A stretch of DNA of 64,000 nt. Origin: Chondrus crispus (taxonomy: Eukaryota; Rhodophyta; Florideophyceae; Gigartinales; Gigartinaceae). Below the pieces are notes generated by a model. That model did no database searches. It was given only the letters and a program-made list of their open reading frames with translations, and was not told the origin of the DNA. The stretch's first letter is position 1. Each line of letters opens with the position of its first letter. A program made the position numbers and the translations under genes. The DNA lies in assembly GCF_000350225.1 (NCBI RefSeq), contig NW_005179054.1:91933-155932 (forward strand), read 5' to 3'. Shown one piece after another: positions 1 through 11,700 of this stretch.

Positions 1-574
1 GGGGTGTGAGGGGAAAGAAGGATTAGTAGCAGACGGAGTTGACAGTGCGGGGAGTTAAAACGGACACGGTGAGTTGTGAGTTGCGAAAGGCTCGAACGGA
101 AAGGCGAATGGTTGAAAATCAGTTTTCGTTGCTGCAGGGTAGGCTTACAGTCTGGAGGTCGGGGGCGCCGGGGGCGGTTCTTTTTTTAACTGCCATAGTA
201 CTGTATGTGGCCGGGTCAGGAGTCGGCCCTCCCTGGCCCCCCTGCGCAGAGACAGCTCATCTGGCGATGCCGCGGCAGTAATTTAGCGGCCCGCCGGTTT
301 AGCCCAATTACTCTTGACGCCAATTGCACACGCCACAAACCAATTCTCACATTTCCCCCACCTCCGCTGTAAGTCCGGTGTCTGCAAGCGCACGTCATCA
401 TCCGGCGCATGCAGATCTGTCATCCCACCATTGGCTGCCGCTCTCGCTATCAACTTTCCAATTGTCGCACAACTCCTCCTCTTCACCCCCGCCCCTACGT
501 CAGAATCCAGTCCTCATCAACCCCCCCCTCCCTCTCTCCCTTCCGTCATGTAACCGCCCCACCACACGCACGCC
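1..574. other. Intergenic, start of window
   Basis: No gene is supported here. The stretch carries pyrimidine-rich sequence just before the transporter start and one AGTACTGTA motif at 197-205. Short open frames overlap each other and show no family resemblance. Confidence 0.5.
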
Positions 575-1879
575 ATGGCCTTCCGAGGAGGCGGACCGCG
601 CGTGCTTCTCTCTGCAATCATTTTCGTCCTCACCGGCCTGGTACAGACGGTATGCATCCAGAGCGTGCTGTATTCGGGCGGCGGCGACCGCTCCACCTTC
701 CTCCTGGCCCTCCCGAATTACCTGGGCATCGTTCTGGTCTACTTCCTCGGCGGCCGCGTCTTCCGCCTCCTCGACGCCCTGGGTGTCCGCGTCTCTGGTG
801 GTGAGGAGGCCAACCGCGTGCACGCCGCCATCTATACGCACCAGCCCGCGCAGCATAAGCCCCACTCGTCTCCCGCCCTCTCCTTTACCGCACGCCTCTT
901 CCACCCCGAGCGGAGAAAACTCTTCCTGCTCGCGTTCAACGAGCTCGCGGGCTTTCTTACGGGGCTCACTGGGCTCTCCATCGCAGGCTCCGGCCTGTAT
1001 CAGGTCGTCTTCTCAGGCGCAACTGTCTTCACCGCTATCCTCACCACGTTTCTCTTAAAGAAACCGCTTTCCGTCTCGCAGTGGCTCTGCGTCGCAACCA
1101 TCACCGCCGGCCTGATGATCACCGCAGAGCAGGTCACACACTCCACCACGGAGGCCGGCGCGACAAGCCTCGTCACCGGCATCTGCTTCGTCCTCGTCTC
1201 CTGCCTCTTCTACTCCACCAACTATGTCATCGCAGAGCATTTTCTGGACTCCACCCGCCGCGATGATGAAGACGACCCCTCCGTCCTCCCGCCACCCTCC
1301 GGCCTCGACCTGTCCTTGTACACAGGTGGCTCATGCTTGCTCTTATTCTCCATTTACATCTCACTGCACACCATTCCTAACTGGGAACTTCTCGTCACCT
1401 CCTCCATCCGGCGCCATCACGGCAACATCACCATCATCTTGGAGGAGTACTTCTACCTCGCCGTCGCCTCTTTCTTCCACGCCATCTCTCACTACGATGT
1501 TGTCGCCACCATCGGCGCGGTTCCCATCGGCGTGTGCAACGCAATTCGAGCCGTCAGTGTTTTCGGCGTCAGCTCACTACTGTTCTGCACTCACCAGGCC
1601 TCCCAATGTTACAACTCGAGAAAAGGCCTGTCCACCGCCATCGTCATTATCGGCGCCTTGGGGTATAGCGCCACTTCCTATCGCATCCCAATCGCACCGA
1701 GCTACACTCTACTCAAACATACCGAGGGAAATTCAAGAAAGGCTGTGAAAAGGGTGCGACGCGCTCTCAGTGCATCCGCAGAGCTTTCAAGATCCCTCGC
1801 TTCTCTTTCTTTTGCTTTCCTTGATGGAAGTGATGTGAAGCAGAGCCAGTCAAGCCGAAGCCCCGACCATCCCGAGTAG
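575..1879 (+). CDS. DMT-superfamily membrane transporter (EamA/SLC35-like)
   Basis: The 434-residue protein has about ten hydrophobic segments, at roughly residues 10-30, 42-60, 114-134, 140-162, 167-188, 194-217, 248-266, 284-310, 318-335 and 347-365. They follow the paired-helix layout of drug/metabolite transporters, which move metabolites or nucleotide sugars across endomembrane or plastid membranes. The loop with Arg/Asp-rich sequence near residues 226-237 and the basic, Ser-rich tail of about 60 residues are hydrophilic. The ATG at 575 sits in a good context (CGCCATGG) after a pyrimidine-rich leader. No intron is needed. The substrate cannot be told from sequence. The fold class is fairly secure; the exact subfamily is not. 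Confidence 0.8.
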   Translation: MAFRGGGPRVLLSAIIFVLTGLVQTVCIQSVLYSGGGDRSTFLLALPNYLGIVLVYFLGGRVFRLLDALGVRVSGGEEANRVHAAIYTHQPAQHKPHSSPALSFTARLFHPERRKLFLLAFNELAGFLTGLTGLSIAGSGLYQVVFSGATVFTAILTTFLLKKPLSVSQWLCVATITAGLMITAEQVTHSTTEAGATSLVTGICFVLVSCLFYSTNYVIAEHFLDSTRRDDEDDPSVLPPPSGLDLSLYTGGSCLLLFSIYISLHTIPNWELLVTSSIRRHHGNITIILEEYFYLAVASFFHAISHYDVVATIGAVPIGVCNAIRAVSVFGVSSLLFCTHQASQCYNSRKGLSTAIVIIGALGYSATSYRIPIAPSYTLLKHTEGNSRKAVKRVRRALSASAELSRSLASLSFAFLDGSDVKQSQSSRSPDHPE

Positions 1880-3342
1880 CCCCGTTCGGGTCTCTGATTT
1901 TGATGATTTGGCTTCGAGGGGAACTCAATTATATTTGCAACTGTCCTCATATCATGACGCCCTGGTGCACCAACTAGTGGCAAAAGGGTCCGAAGTGGAC
2001 AATTAGCAATTGAACTAACATCCGCACCCTACGGATTCCTGCAAGTATTCTATAGTTGCCTTCCCATTCAGCTATAGCGGGGACTGTGAGGAGCTTTCAG
2101 GGATCTCGTGGGACAAAGCCTTGTCTCTGGGTACAATCATGAGTGCAAATGGAGATGTGGCTTCAGAGGCTCATTCACGAGTGGTGACAAGCAGCCAGAA
2201 GTTGCTAATGACAAATGAATAGATAGGCGTCGAATCACAGGGTGATCTGTATAGAAAATTAACTGCAGTACTAGCTATGACTATGTTAGACACGCTGATA
2301 GTGAGCAAGTGAAGAGAATTCGCTCATGATCTTTCCACTTGCTGATGGTCGATAGCACGTGAACAGTGACCCAGACAAAACGATCGCTGTAAGACGAGTC
2401 TGAACTCTGTATTCTTTCTTTGACCGCGATACTGTACTGTATAAAAAACCTTGACACTTCCTTTACCAAGAACTGAGATGATCAGAATCATTATATAAAT
2501 ATATTGGTAGACATGCCGTCTCCTTTCACCAAATTTGTATCGCTTCTTTTGTAGGTTTACAATACAGCATGGGAAATCCGAGACGAACTATAATGTACGG
2601 GTCTTCAGGCGTTTATCATACTACGATTATAGCTTTTAACGGGGTCAAAATCACAGGGTTTTGACAAGATTGCACGACATTTTTGGCATTATTGAGAGGC
2701 CCCTTCCCTGATCTCCCCACATAAGTATTGCTCTTGCATTGCGATTGGTTCAATAGGGAGGGAGGAGGGTGAGTGAGTGCGGTCCGTAGCTATGGATGGA
2801 TTTTGACAGAGAAGGAGAGGGGCCTCCAGAAGAAGGGCCTATAAACAAGTGGGGATGCATGCCGCGTCACTATTACTTGGCTTGTCTGCGGAAGAGATCT
2901 GCAGCGTGATGGAAAGGCTGGCGTGCATATCTAGAGATATCGTCAGTTACAGAGAGGGACCGCAGACGCAGTGATTATCCCAATCGTGGCCACGGAGAAG
3001 GTTTTGTCGTTTTACCACCCTGCATAGTGTGCTGGGGGGCGTTCTGAGGAAAAGAAGAAATTGGGACAGGACGTGTTTGGCCACTTACCGTTTTTGCAAC
3101 AGCGCAACGATAACCTCACACACTTAAACATACGAGCGGGACGAGGATAGGGTCGACAGGAGAATGTGTGGTTGCTGCGTCCCTCGGGCACACGTAGAGA
3201 GCACAGGAGAGGAGAAGATAAACGGTTATCTATTGGTGGAGGGCTTGGAGCATAGAGTTGGTTTTGAAGGGCAGATATTTCTGGGAAATTTTGGAAGCGA
3301 CGGTGTTGGTTGGCGGGCAAGCGTCGATGTTGCTGGCAACAT

Positions 3343-3372
3343 CGCCAGTTAGGGATATTTCCCTAACTGGTG
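3343..3372. repeat. Short hairpin, 11-bp perfect stem
   Basis: Arms 3345-3355 (CCAGTTAGGGA) and 3360-3370 (TCCCTAACTGG) are perfect complements around a 4-base loop. A G-T and a C-G pair extend the stem outward. It lies 60 bp before a second perfect hairpin. Confidence 0.8.
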
Positions 3373-3432
3373 CCATTAATACTGTATCTTCACAGTTGTG
3401 ATTCTGTCCGTATGTTTTAAGATTAAGTGCCC

Positions 3433-3477
3433 TGTTTTCTTCCGAATTTCTAATTCATAGAAATTCGGAAGAAAACA
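3433..3477. repeat. Perfect inverted repeat, 20-bp arms
   Basis: The 20-bp arms at 3433-3452 and 3458-3477 are exact reverse complements around the 5-base loop ATTCA. No target duplication is visible at the edges. It could be a fold-back element remnant or an RNA hairpin; nothing in the sequence decides between these. Confidence 0.85.
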
Positions 3478-3809
3478 CATGCGCCACGATGAGGAGCCCC
3501 ATTGAGTCAAGCAACACCGCAATGAACAGGCACCTATCCAAGCCAATTAAAGGTCGCCATTATTACTCTCTGACGCAGTTGATGTTGTATGCACCACACA
3601 CTTGGGACACGTATACTTGTACAGTACAATGCTTCTATCTCTACGTCTACCTGAATCGGCAGCATCTGCGGCCACCGCGAAGGACTTATCTCCATTTCAA
3701 TACGCTATCCCGTCTGGATTGCCCGTCTGATCCGTATATGTAGTCCGCTCCGTGCCATCCTCGCCATCCAAAACCGAGCCATTCCACAGCATGTTTGACA
3801 TCTCGAGCA

Positions 3810-4895
3810 ATGCCTCATTTCGCCTCCCGACGTCCACCAGAACCCGCCTTTCTCGCCCCGGCCCTCACCCCACTTCTCGTCGCGAGCATCGCTGCCACTA
3901 TCGAGGCTGCCACCCGTCTCAAGGAGCGCACGCGAAGACCGCCTGGCCAACTTGTCGCCGTACGCAATGACGGCCGTCGCGTCCACGTCGTCTATGATGC
4001 CCCGCCAGCATTGGAGTCGGCTCCTTGCGTAGTCATGGAGGCCGGCGCAAATTCATGGTCCCCCGTCTGGGACGGTGTCGCATCCGACCTCGCCTCCATC
4101 ACTCGCGTCCTAAGGTACGACAGAGCCGGCTTCGGCTTTTCTGACTCTGATCCGAGCCCGATGAGAGACGTTCGATCTGTTGCAGATGACCTGGCTTCCC
4201 TTATCGCTAGTGTAGGCGCGCGTCCGCCATATCTGCTCGTTGCCCATTCGCTTGGCGCCTTGTACGCAAATGTCTTGCTACAGCTGTTGAATCCAGCGGA
4301 CGTGTGCGGCATCGTATATGTCGACGCCGCATCACCAGAAACTGTCGCTTTACTTGAGAAGATCGTCCCGACCTCGTCTCCGCCCGCCTGGCTTGCGAAG
4401 GCCCTGGGCTGGTTCGGCTTGTTGAGACTTTTCGCGCCGGTTGCGCTAAAGCCATACGCTTCGGCCTTTCACGGAGACTTGAGGGACGCAGCCATGGCCA
4501 CATGGGCAAAAGGTGATTGGTTGATGGCATACACGCGAGAATGGAGAGCCGCCATGATGGACGTAAAGGTATCAAGTGGTGAAGCCATGAAGTTTCCACC
4601 CGGTTGGCTCGGTTCTTTGCCAATTGCCGTCTTGGTCCCAGACGTATACCGACGAACAAAAGGCATGGCCTACATCGGCGACCTCCAGACAAGACTAGCC
4701 ACATACTCAAGCGACGCAATTGTCATCCCAGTTCAAGATTGCGGGCACTTCATTCACCTTGAGAGGCCAGATGTCGTCGCAGGTGCGGTACAGAACGTCA
4801 TCCAAAGAGCCCAGGGCCGAGCACATGTTCAAGAACAGTTATACTTTGACGGCTCGGAACCTTTGTTGATTTCAAACAACTGGCAAGCCCACTAA
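3810..4895 (+). CDS. Alpha/beta hydrolase
   Basis: The 361-residue protein is an alpha/beta-hydrolase-fold enzyme. Visible parts are the early strand and oxyanion region (VVMEAGANSWSPVW), the strand-loop RYDRAGFGFSD typical of the family, the nucleophile elbow VAHSLGAL with its Ser, and a C-terminal DCGHFIHLE with the expected catalytic His. An acid residue is likely in the LVPDVYR region. A hydrophobic N-terminal stretch (ALTPLLVASIAATIEAA) could be a signal anchor. The open frame begins upstream at a TTG; I chose the ATG at 3810. The substrate is unknown; esterase, lipase or epoxide-hydrolase-like activities are all possible. Confidence 0.85.
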   Translation: MPHFASRRPPEPAFLAPALTPLLVASIAATIEAATRLKERTRRPPGQLVAVRNDGRRVHVVYDAPPALESAPCVVMEAGANSWSPVWDGVASDLASITRVLRYDRAGFGFSDSDPSPMRDVRSVADDLASLIASVGARPPYLLVAHSLGALYANVLLQLLNPADVCGIVYVDAASPETVALLEKIVPTSSPPAWLAKALGWFGLLRLFAPVALKPYASAFHGDLRDAAMATWAKGDWLMAYTREWRAAMMDVKVSSGEAMKFPPGWLGSLPIAVLVPDVYRRTKGMAYIGDLQTRLATYSSDAIVIPVQDCGHFIHLERPDVVAGAVQNVIQRAQGRAHVQEQLYFDGSEPLLISNNWQAH

Positions 4896-5712
4896 CGAGA
4901 TAACATCGTAAACGGTAAAATGAATTCCAGCTTCCTAAACACATTTAGACCTCTTGAGTTCTATACACTCACAGCTTTCTCCGTAGCGCGTACAACGCAG
5001 GCCACATCTTTTTGAAGTATAGCACATTTATGTCTAGCTTGCCGTGCCTAGTCAAGATCGATTTTGTAGTTCTACGACACGAGGCCACGAAACCTGCTGC
5101 CTGAAAAACACAGTCCTGAATGAAATGCTCCCACTTAAAGCGAGTTAAATCATCGCCCTCAGTTGAAGACCGGATCAACCCGGAGAGCCAGAATTACTGT
5201 TAGAGTCTCGTGCTGTGAAGGATAGACATTTTTTCGAAAAGCCATGCTCTGAAAATGCGTTAAGTACCAAGTAGTGGCGCCAGACCATTGAGATAGTGTA
5301 GATCACGTGTTGCACAGTCATGCTAATTTACACACGCTTCCTTTGCGTCACTTTTTACAGACACAGACTCATTACTGGAAGGAGCTAGCACGTCTACCGT
5401 CATCCTGGCGGAATGTGACTTGATATACGAGAATCATCTGGCGAGAACACTACAACTTTTGTTACGAGTTGCTTACTCGCAGACGCAGACTGTGAGCGTC
5501 GAGTACGTTGTGCAACTCGAAGCCGAAACTGAGAGATCAGTGGCGATTTGAAGAGGCAATAAGGTACTGGTTCTCTTTAATGATGCTCTATCGCAACAAA
5601 AGAGATACACGGTAGTTGTTAACACTAGGAATATGCCGACACGAAATATTTGAGATATCGCAGTCAGCGTGGGAGTGGTTCTTGGAAATCTGCCTACTCT
5701 ATTGCTTGGTGG
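4896..5712. other. Intergenic, 0.8 kb
   Basis: It lies between convergent genes (hydrolase on plus, subtilase on minus). I see only short, unsupported open frames and no repeat. A CACGTG occurs near 5304. Confidence 0.5.
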
Positions 5713-8700
5713 TTATGTGTATACTGCTACCCAATGCGCTGTTGCTTCAGAACGGAATGCTTGCTCGTCCTCCCAGAATTCTCTCACTTCCTCAACGCAG
5801 AGAGAAAATCCTGCAGATGTCATGTTCGAGACCCATGCGATCGCAGCGTCACTAGAGTATGCGTTTCCTAAGGCAATTGGATATTCCAAACCTATGAAAA
5901 TGAAGGGGGTTGTCTCTCGTGGGCGTAGGGAGACATAGGCACAGTTTCGTCCTGGACTCCATGGCGGAATGGAGACATGTCCAGTCGTAACAACCCCTTG
6001 TTCCTCGACAGCACCCACGATCAAATACGTGTCCGCGAAATACTTCGCCGCATCGTTAGCGCCGAGCAAGTTACTAACGACCCGCTGTGTGCAGAACGAA
6101 AATCTACTTCCATCAAACTTCTCGATCCATCTGAGGGCACCCCTTTGGAATCCGTGGCTCGACTCTGGTGTCAGGAGTAAACCAGAAGCGGGAATCAAAA
6201 CTGGATCCTTCAGGAGAGAGGCTCTTTCATCGGTAACCGTGTGACATTTTCCATCGAGAAAATCTAGATGCCGGGACAAACCGAGTTGTCCAGATTGAAC
6301 CCAAGATTCATCTTCTGCCAATGCCAACCAATACGCGCTCAAAGAGTCATGCGGCAAGCGCCCCATCGCAGAAATCGCGGTGACGCATATGTCGAAGCCT
6401 TCTACAGTCACATTAATGATGTCAACTACAGCTTTCAATGAGAACGAATCGACGTCCACACCATCTCGTTGTAGAGTGAGGATAATCTTCACAGTCGCAT
6501 CGTGCTCAAACATTTGTGAGAACGAAACAGTAGAACATATCGTGGATGTTGGGAGGGTTGAGGCTATGGTAATCCGACCAATTTGGTGACGAGGATTGGT
6601 GCTTGCAGGGCGTGGTGTAATCGCAGTCTCAACCATGACTGGGCCCGTTGCGGATGGCTCCTTTGCTTTTGGCAAATCTGGTGGCAAGGACAAAATCTCA
6701 TCTATCCAAGGTGATCCTATGGCTGAGGGGATAACTCCATTCCATGTCGTTGGTGGTTTGGAGGCTTCCGGCAATGATGGCAGTTCCTGAGATGGAACTA
6801 GTAATGAGTGAGGCGGGGCTGCTGAGGCCTCTACACTTCTCAAATGTTCCTGCGGCTGTACTGGCGGAGAAAACGCTTCCAATATACTCTCTGGAAAACC
6901 AGAAGTATCTGCGGCAGAGTCCGGGAGAATCTTGGCTTCCTCCAGACTCGTCTCCGGTGCAGGTCCGGAAATAGTAGGAGTCATGGACGGTTGCACATCT
7001 CCAGTGATCTCTTCTTCGTTTGGCTCTGTCTGAGAGGTTGGATCTAAGGTCGTGTGCGGAAACAGGGCAACTTCAGAATGGGACACCAGCAAGGACTCTC
7101 TCGGTGCGGTACTCGGAGAAGAGGGAATCGTTCTCGGCAAATTCACTGGTACTGATTTGGGTACGACTTCGGTTTCAGGCAATATGACAGCAGATGTGGA
7201 TGCAGACGGTGACACCAACGCACTCGGCGCTATTTTCGCACCAATGAATGGGGTAGGCGATGTTCTTGACGAGGCGGAGAGGTCGGTATTCTTGCTTGGG
7301 TGCGCTTTCAATGATGGAGCCACCGTGTCTGATACTGGTGTCGGGGACATCGACGTAGACGAGCTCAGCTCCGCACTCGAACTTGAAGATAAGCTTTGAG
7401 ACGGGGTTTTGCTGGTTGGCTTAGAACTAGTTGACACAGGGCTTGCACTTGGCGACGCACTTGGCGATAGTATTGCCGGTGCACGCGGTGTTGTAGTCAA
7501 ACTCGGCGTAGGGCTTGAAACCTTCGCCGAACCAGGATTCGGATTCGCATCACCTGGCGCAAATACTGACGGCGTCGCACTTATTGCAGGGGTAGGCCCC
7601 ACTAACGGGGTCTTATGCTCACTCCGCTTTGCGTTCGGACTCGTAGACGCACTAGGCGTCGGTGTCCTGCTCCCTGAAACCGATATAGATGGCGTCATGC
7701 TTGTGCTCGGCGCTGCACTCGGACTCGTAGACGCACTAGGCGTCGGTGTCCTGCTCCCTGAAACCGATAAAGATGGCGTCGTGCTTGTGCTCGGCGTTGC
7801 ACTCGGACTCGTAGACGCACTAGGCGTCGGTGTCCTGCGCCCTGAAACCGATATAGATGGCGTCATGCTTGTGCTCGGCGTTGCATCCGGACTCGTAGAC
7901 GTACTAGGTGTTGGCGTCCTGCTCCCTGAAATGGATATTGATGGTGTCGTGCTTGCACTCGGCGACTGAATTGTAGACGGACTAGATGGTGTCACACTTC
8001 CACTCGCCATTCCACTTGGACTTGCAGGCGGGCTAGGCGTCGCCGTCCTGCTTCCCAAAACAGATAATGATGGTGTCATGCTTGCCCTCGGCGGTGCCCC
8101 TGAAGATGTAGAAATGGATGTGGACGGGTTTGGGGTGTCTGTCGGCGTTACTATCTGACTAGTAGAGAAATTATCCGTCTGTAAACGTGTTCTATGCGGC
8201 GAGACGGATGGTGTTGGTCCAACAATTGGGGTCGTCTTGGAGAAAGGAATGGTTTGCATGAATGAAGGAGATACAGAGATGCTTGGCGATGAGTTCCAGT
8301 TGACCGGCAAATTTGGGCTCGCGGTCTCTGTCGCATCCACACTTGGAGCTCGGCTCTGCAATGCATTCATCGACTTCGATGAGGCCGGCGATAAGTTAGG
8401 AGTGGCACTCCAGTTCACGGCTGAACTAGAGGTCGTCGTCTCACCCTTTGAACTAGAGACTGATGGTGTCGCACTTACCGAAATCACCGGTGGTGTCAAC
8501 GTAACGCTTGGCGTGACGATAGGACTTATCGTCGTAGGATGCTGTATGTGACTTCCTGACGCAGCAACTGACGGCGATGTACTCCACTTTGGGATACCAT
8601 TCGGGTTTGGAGTCACACTTGATGATGAAGTAGTCGACGTCGACGGTGTTGGAGTCATCCATGGGGTGGCACTTGAACTATTCAAGGCAGTAGGTGTCCA

Positions 8701-11700
8701 GTTCTGTGCGGCCAAAGCGGATGGCGCGCCGTTTGCGGTTGGGGCCAAACTTGATGACGAGGTCACTGACGCTGATGCTGCTGTGCTCATCCTTGGTGTC
8801 GCGATAGGGCTCATCAATGCACTTCGTGTGGGTGCCCCTCTCCATGATACAGAAACCGAAGGAGTCGCGATCCCGCTTGAAGTTGCACTTGACGACATCA
8901 AGGGTGTGAAAGTCATGCTCGGCGTTGCACTTAAAGCCATGGGCGTAGTGGGTGTAGGGGTTCGGTTCATTGACAAAGAAAGGGATGGTACAGCACTTGG
9001 GATCGGGGTCAGGCTTAGTGAGGAAGATATAAAAACTGATGGTATTGTGCTCATACTCGGATGAGCACTCAAATTCGTGGATAATACGGGAGAGGGTGCT
9101 CTGCTCCTCAGCATAGTACCCGTTGGTGCGGCTTTCATCTTTGGCGCCTCACTGGGCTTTGGTGACATCCGCGAACCAGTTTCTGATTCCATATTCCTTG
9201 GTACAGTCAGCGACTGCGACACGGTTACACTCGGTGTTTCGCTGGATGATGGCGAAATTAAGCCCGGGGGCTTTGCCGTTGCTGCTGCCGACGGCTCTTG
9301 AGATAGGCTGGGGGAGAAGGACACTGATTCAGAAGCACGTCCGAAGGACCCCTGGGTTTCGTTCGTGCCGGGCCACCCTGCTTGTCCATGGGGGATGAAT
9401 ATGGAAGCACTCGGTGTAGGCCTTGGTGATGTATGCAGCGAAGGAGTGCTACTTTGCGATGTGCCAGCAGATTCTACTTCATCTGTTGTAGTTTGGGTTG
9501 GACTGAGACTCGCTGTTGTAGGGATGCTGCTGCCTTGGGTATCAGTCCCAGATCTGTGCCAATTTTCACCGCTCGGAGTCGCAGAAGTGGACTTAAACGG
9601 TGTCTGGGACGGTGATGGCCTCAGTTGGCTGGTTGGTGGTAGTGGAATGCCAGATGTGGTGGGCGATGTCGGTGCACGTGAACGACAATGTGTTTTGGAC
9701 GGTGTTCGTGACGATAAGGGCGCTGTTGACGGCATAGGTGAAGGTTCCGTACTGGTCGTCCTTGGTGGTATCATTGATGATGAAACAGTAGGCGTGGATG
9801 ACGAAGTGCTTGAGGGTGACTTGCTTGGCCTCGAGGATTGACTACTCGTGATAGACGGCGCTCCAGAGCGAAAACCAGTAACTGCAATGGAAGGAGTCTC
9901 GGACACTGTACTCTTTGCTTTCAAAGGTGGCGTGCTCGAAGACGAAAGAGTAGGCCTTGATGACGGTGCCTTTGAAAGTGGAGAACTAGCGAATGTGGAT
10001 GGTGTCCGAGGCCGTGAAATCTCAGGTGTCGTAGAAGGCGCTCGGGACGGCAATGCCTTTGCCATGAGTATTTGTGATGATGGGTGACTGGGCGATATTG
10101 ACGGCATTTGCGAAGGCGAAAGAGCAAGTGTTATGGTTTGAGGCTGTGATTGAGAGGGGTTAGCTTCTGTTGCACCTGCCCGCCGCTGTGAGCGACGAGG
10201 TGTAGGAGACGGCGTTCTTGAAGGTGAATCTGTTGGGGTCATTGACAGCCTCTGGGATGGTGACGGCGTCAGAGAAGGCGTTCTCGGTGGTGAACTTGTA
10301 GGCGTCTGGGATGGTGATGGCGTCAGAGATGGCGTCAGAGATGGCGTCAGAGATGGTGAACTTGTAGGCGTCTGGGATGGTGAAGGCGTCAGAGAAGGCG
10401 TCCGCGACGGCGAACTAGTCGGCGTCTGGGACGGTGACGGCGTTAGAGATGGCGTCCGCGAAGGCGAACTAGTCGGCGTCTGGGATGGTGAAGGCGTCAG
10501 AGAAGGCGTCCTTGATGGTGAGCTCGTAGGCGTCTGGGACGGTGACGGCGTCAGAGATGGCGTCCTCGATGGTGAATTCGTCGGCGTCTGGGACGGTGAC
10601 GGCGTCAGAGATGGCGTCCTCGATGGTGAATTCGTCGGCGTCTGGGACGGTGACGGCGTCAGAGATGGCGTCCTCGATGGTGAATTCGTCGGCGTCTGGG
10701 ACGGTGACGGCGTCAGAGATGGCGTCCTCGATGGTGAATTCGTCGGCGTCTGGGACGGTGACGGCGTCAGCGATGGCGTCCTTGATGGAGAGCTCGTCGG
10801 CGTCTGGGACGGTGATGGCGTCAGAGAAGGCGTCCTCGATGGAGAGCTCGTCGGCGTCTGGGACGGTGATGGCGTCCTCGATGGCGTCCTCGATGGTGAA
10901 CTTGTAGGCGTCTGGGATGGTGAAGGCGTCAGAGAAGGCGTCCTCGACGGCGAACTAGTCGGCGTCTGGGATGGTGACGGCGTTAGAGATGGCGTCCGTG
11001 ACGGCGAACTAGTCGGCGTCTGGGACGGTGATGGCGTCAGAGAAGGCGTCCTCGACGGCGAACTAGTCGGCGTCTGGGACGGTGACGGCGTTAGAGATGG
11101 CGTCCGCGACGGCGAACTAGTCGGCGTCTGGGATGGTGACGGCGTTAGAGATGGCGTCCTCGATGGTGAACTTGTAGGCGTCTGGGACGGTGACGGCGTC
11201 AGAGAAGGCGTCCTCGATGGTGAACTTGTAGGCGTCTGGGATGGTGACGGCGTCAGAGATGGCGTCAGAGATGGTGAACTTGTAGGCGTCTGGGATGGTG
11301 AAGGCGTTAGAGAAGGAGTCTTCGACGGCGAACTAGTCGGCGTCTGGGACGGTGACGGCGTCAGAGATGGCGTCCTCGATGGTGAATTCGTCGGCGTCTG
11401 GGACGGTGACGGCGTCAGAGATGGCGTCCTCGATGGTGAATTCGTCGGCGTCTGGGACGGTGACGGCGTCAGAGATGGCGTCCTCGATGGTGAATTCGTC
11501 GGCGTCTGGGACGGTGACGGCGTCAGAGATGGCGTCCTCGATGGTGAATTCGTCGGCGTCCGCGATGGTGACGGCGTCAGAGATGGCGTCCGCGACGGCG
11601 AACTAGTCGGCGTCTGGGATGGTGACGGCGTCAGAGATGGCGTCCTCGATGGTGAACTCGTCGGCGTCTGGGATGGTGACGGCGTCAGAGAAGGCGTCCG

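Larger units (their letters stand above)
1880..3809. other. Intergenic, 1.9 kb, with two hairpins
   Basis: No convincing gene. Open frames at 2281-2469, 3012-3320 and 3489-3743 lack recognisable domains. The stretch has an ATACTGTACTGTATA motif at 2429-2443, GTACAGTACA at 3619-3628 and two inverted repeats listed separately at 3343-3372 and 3433-3477. Confidence 0.5.
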
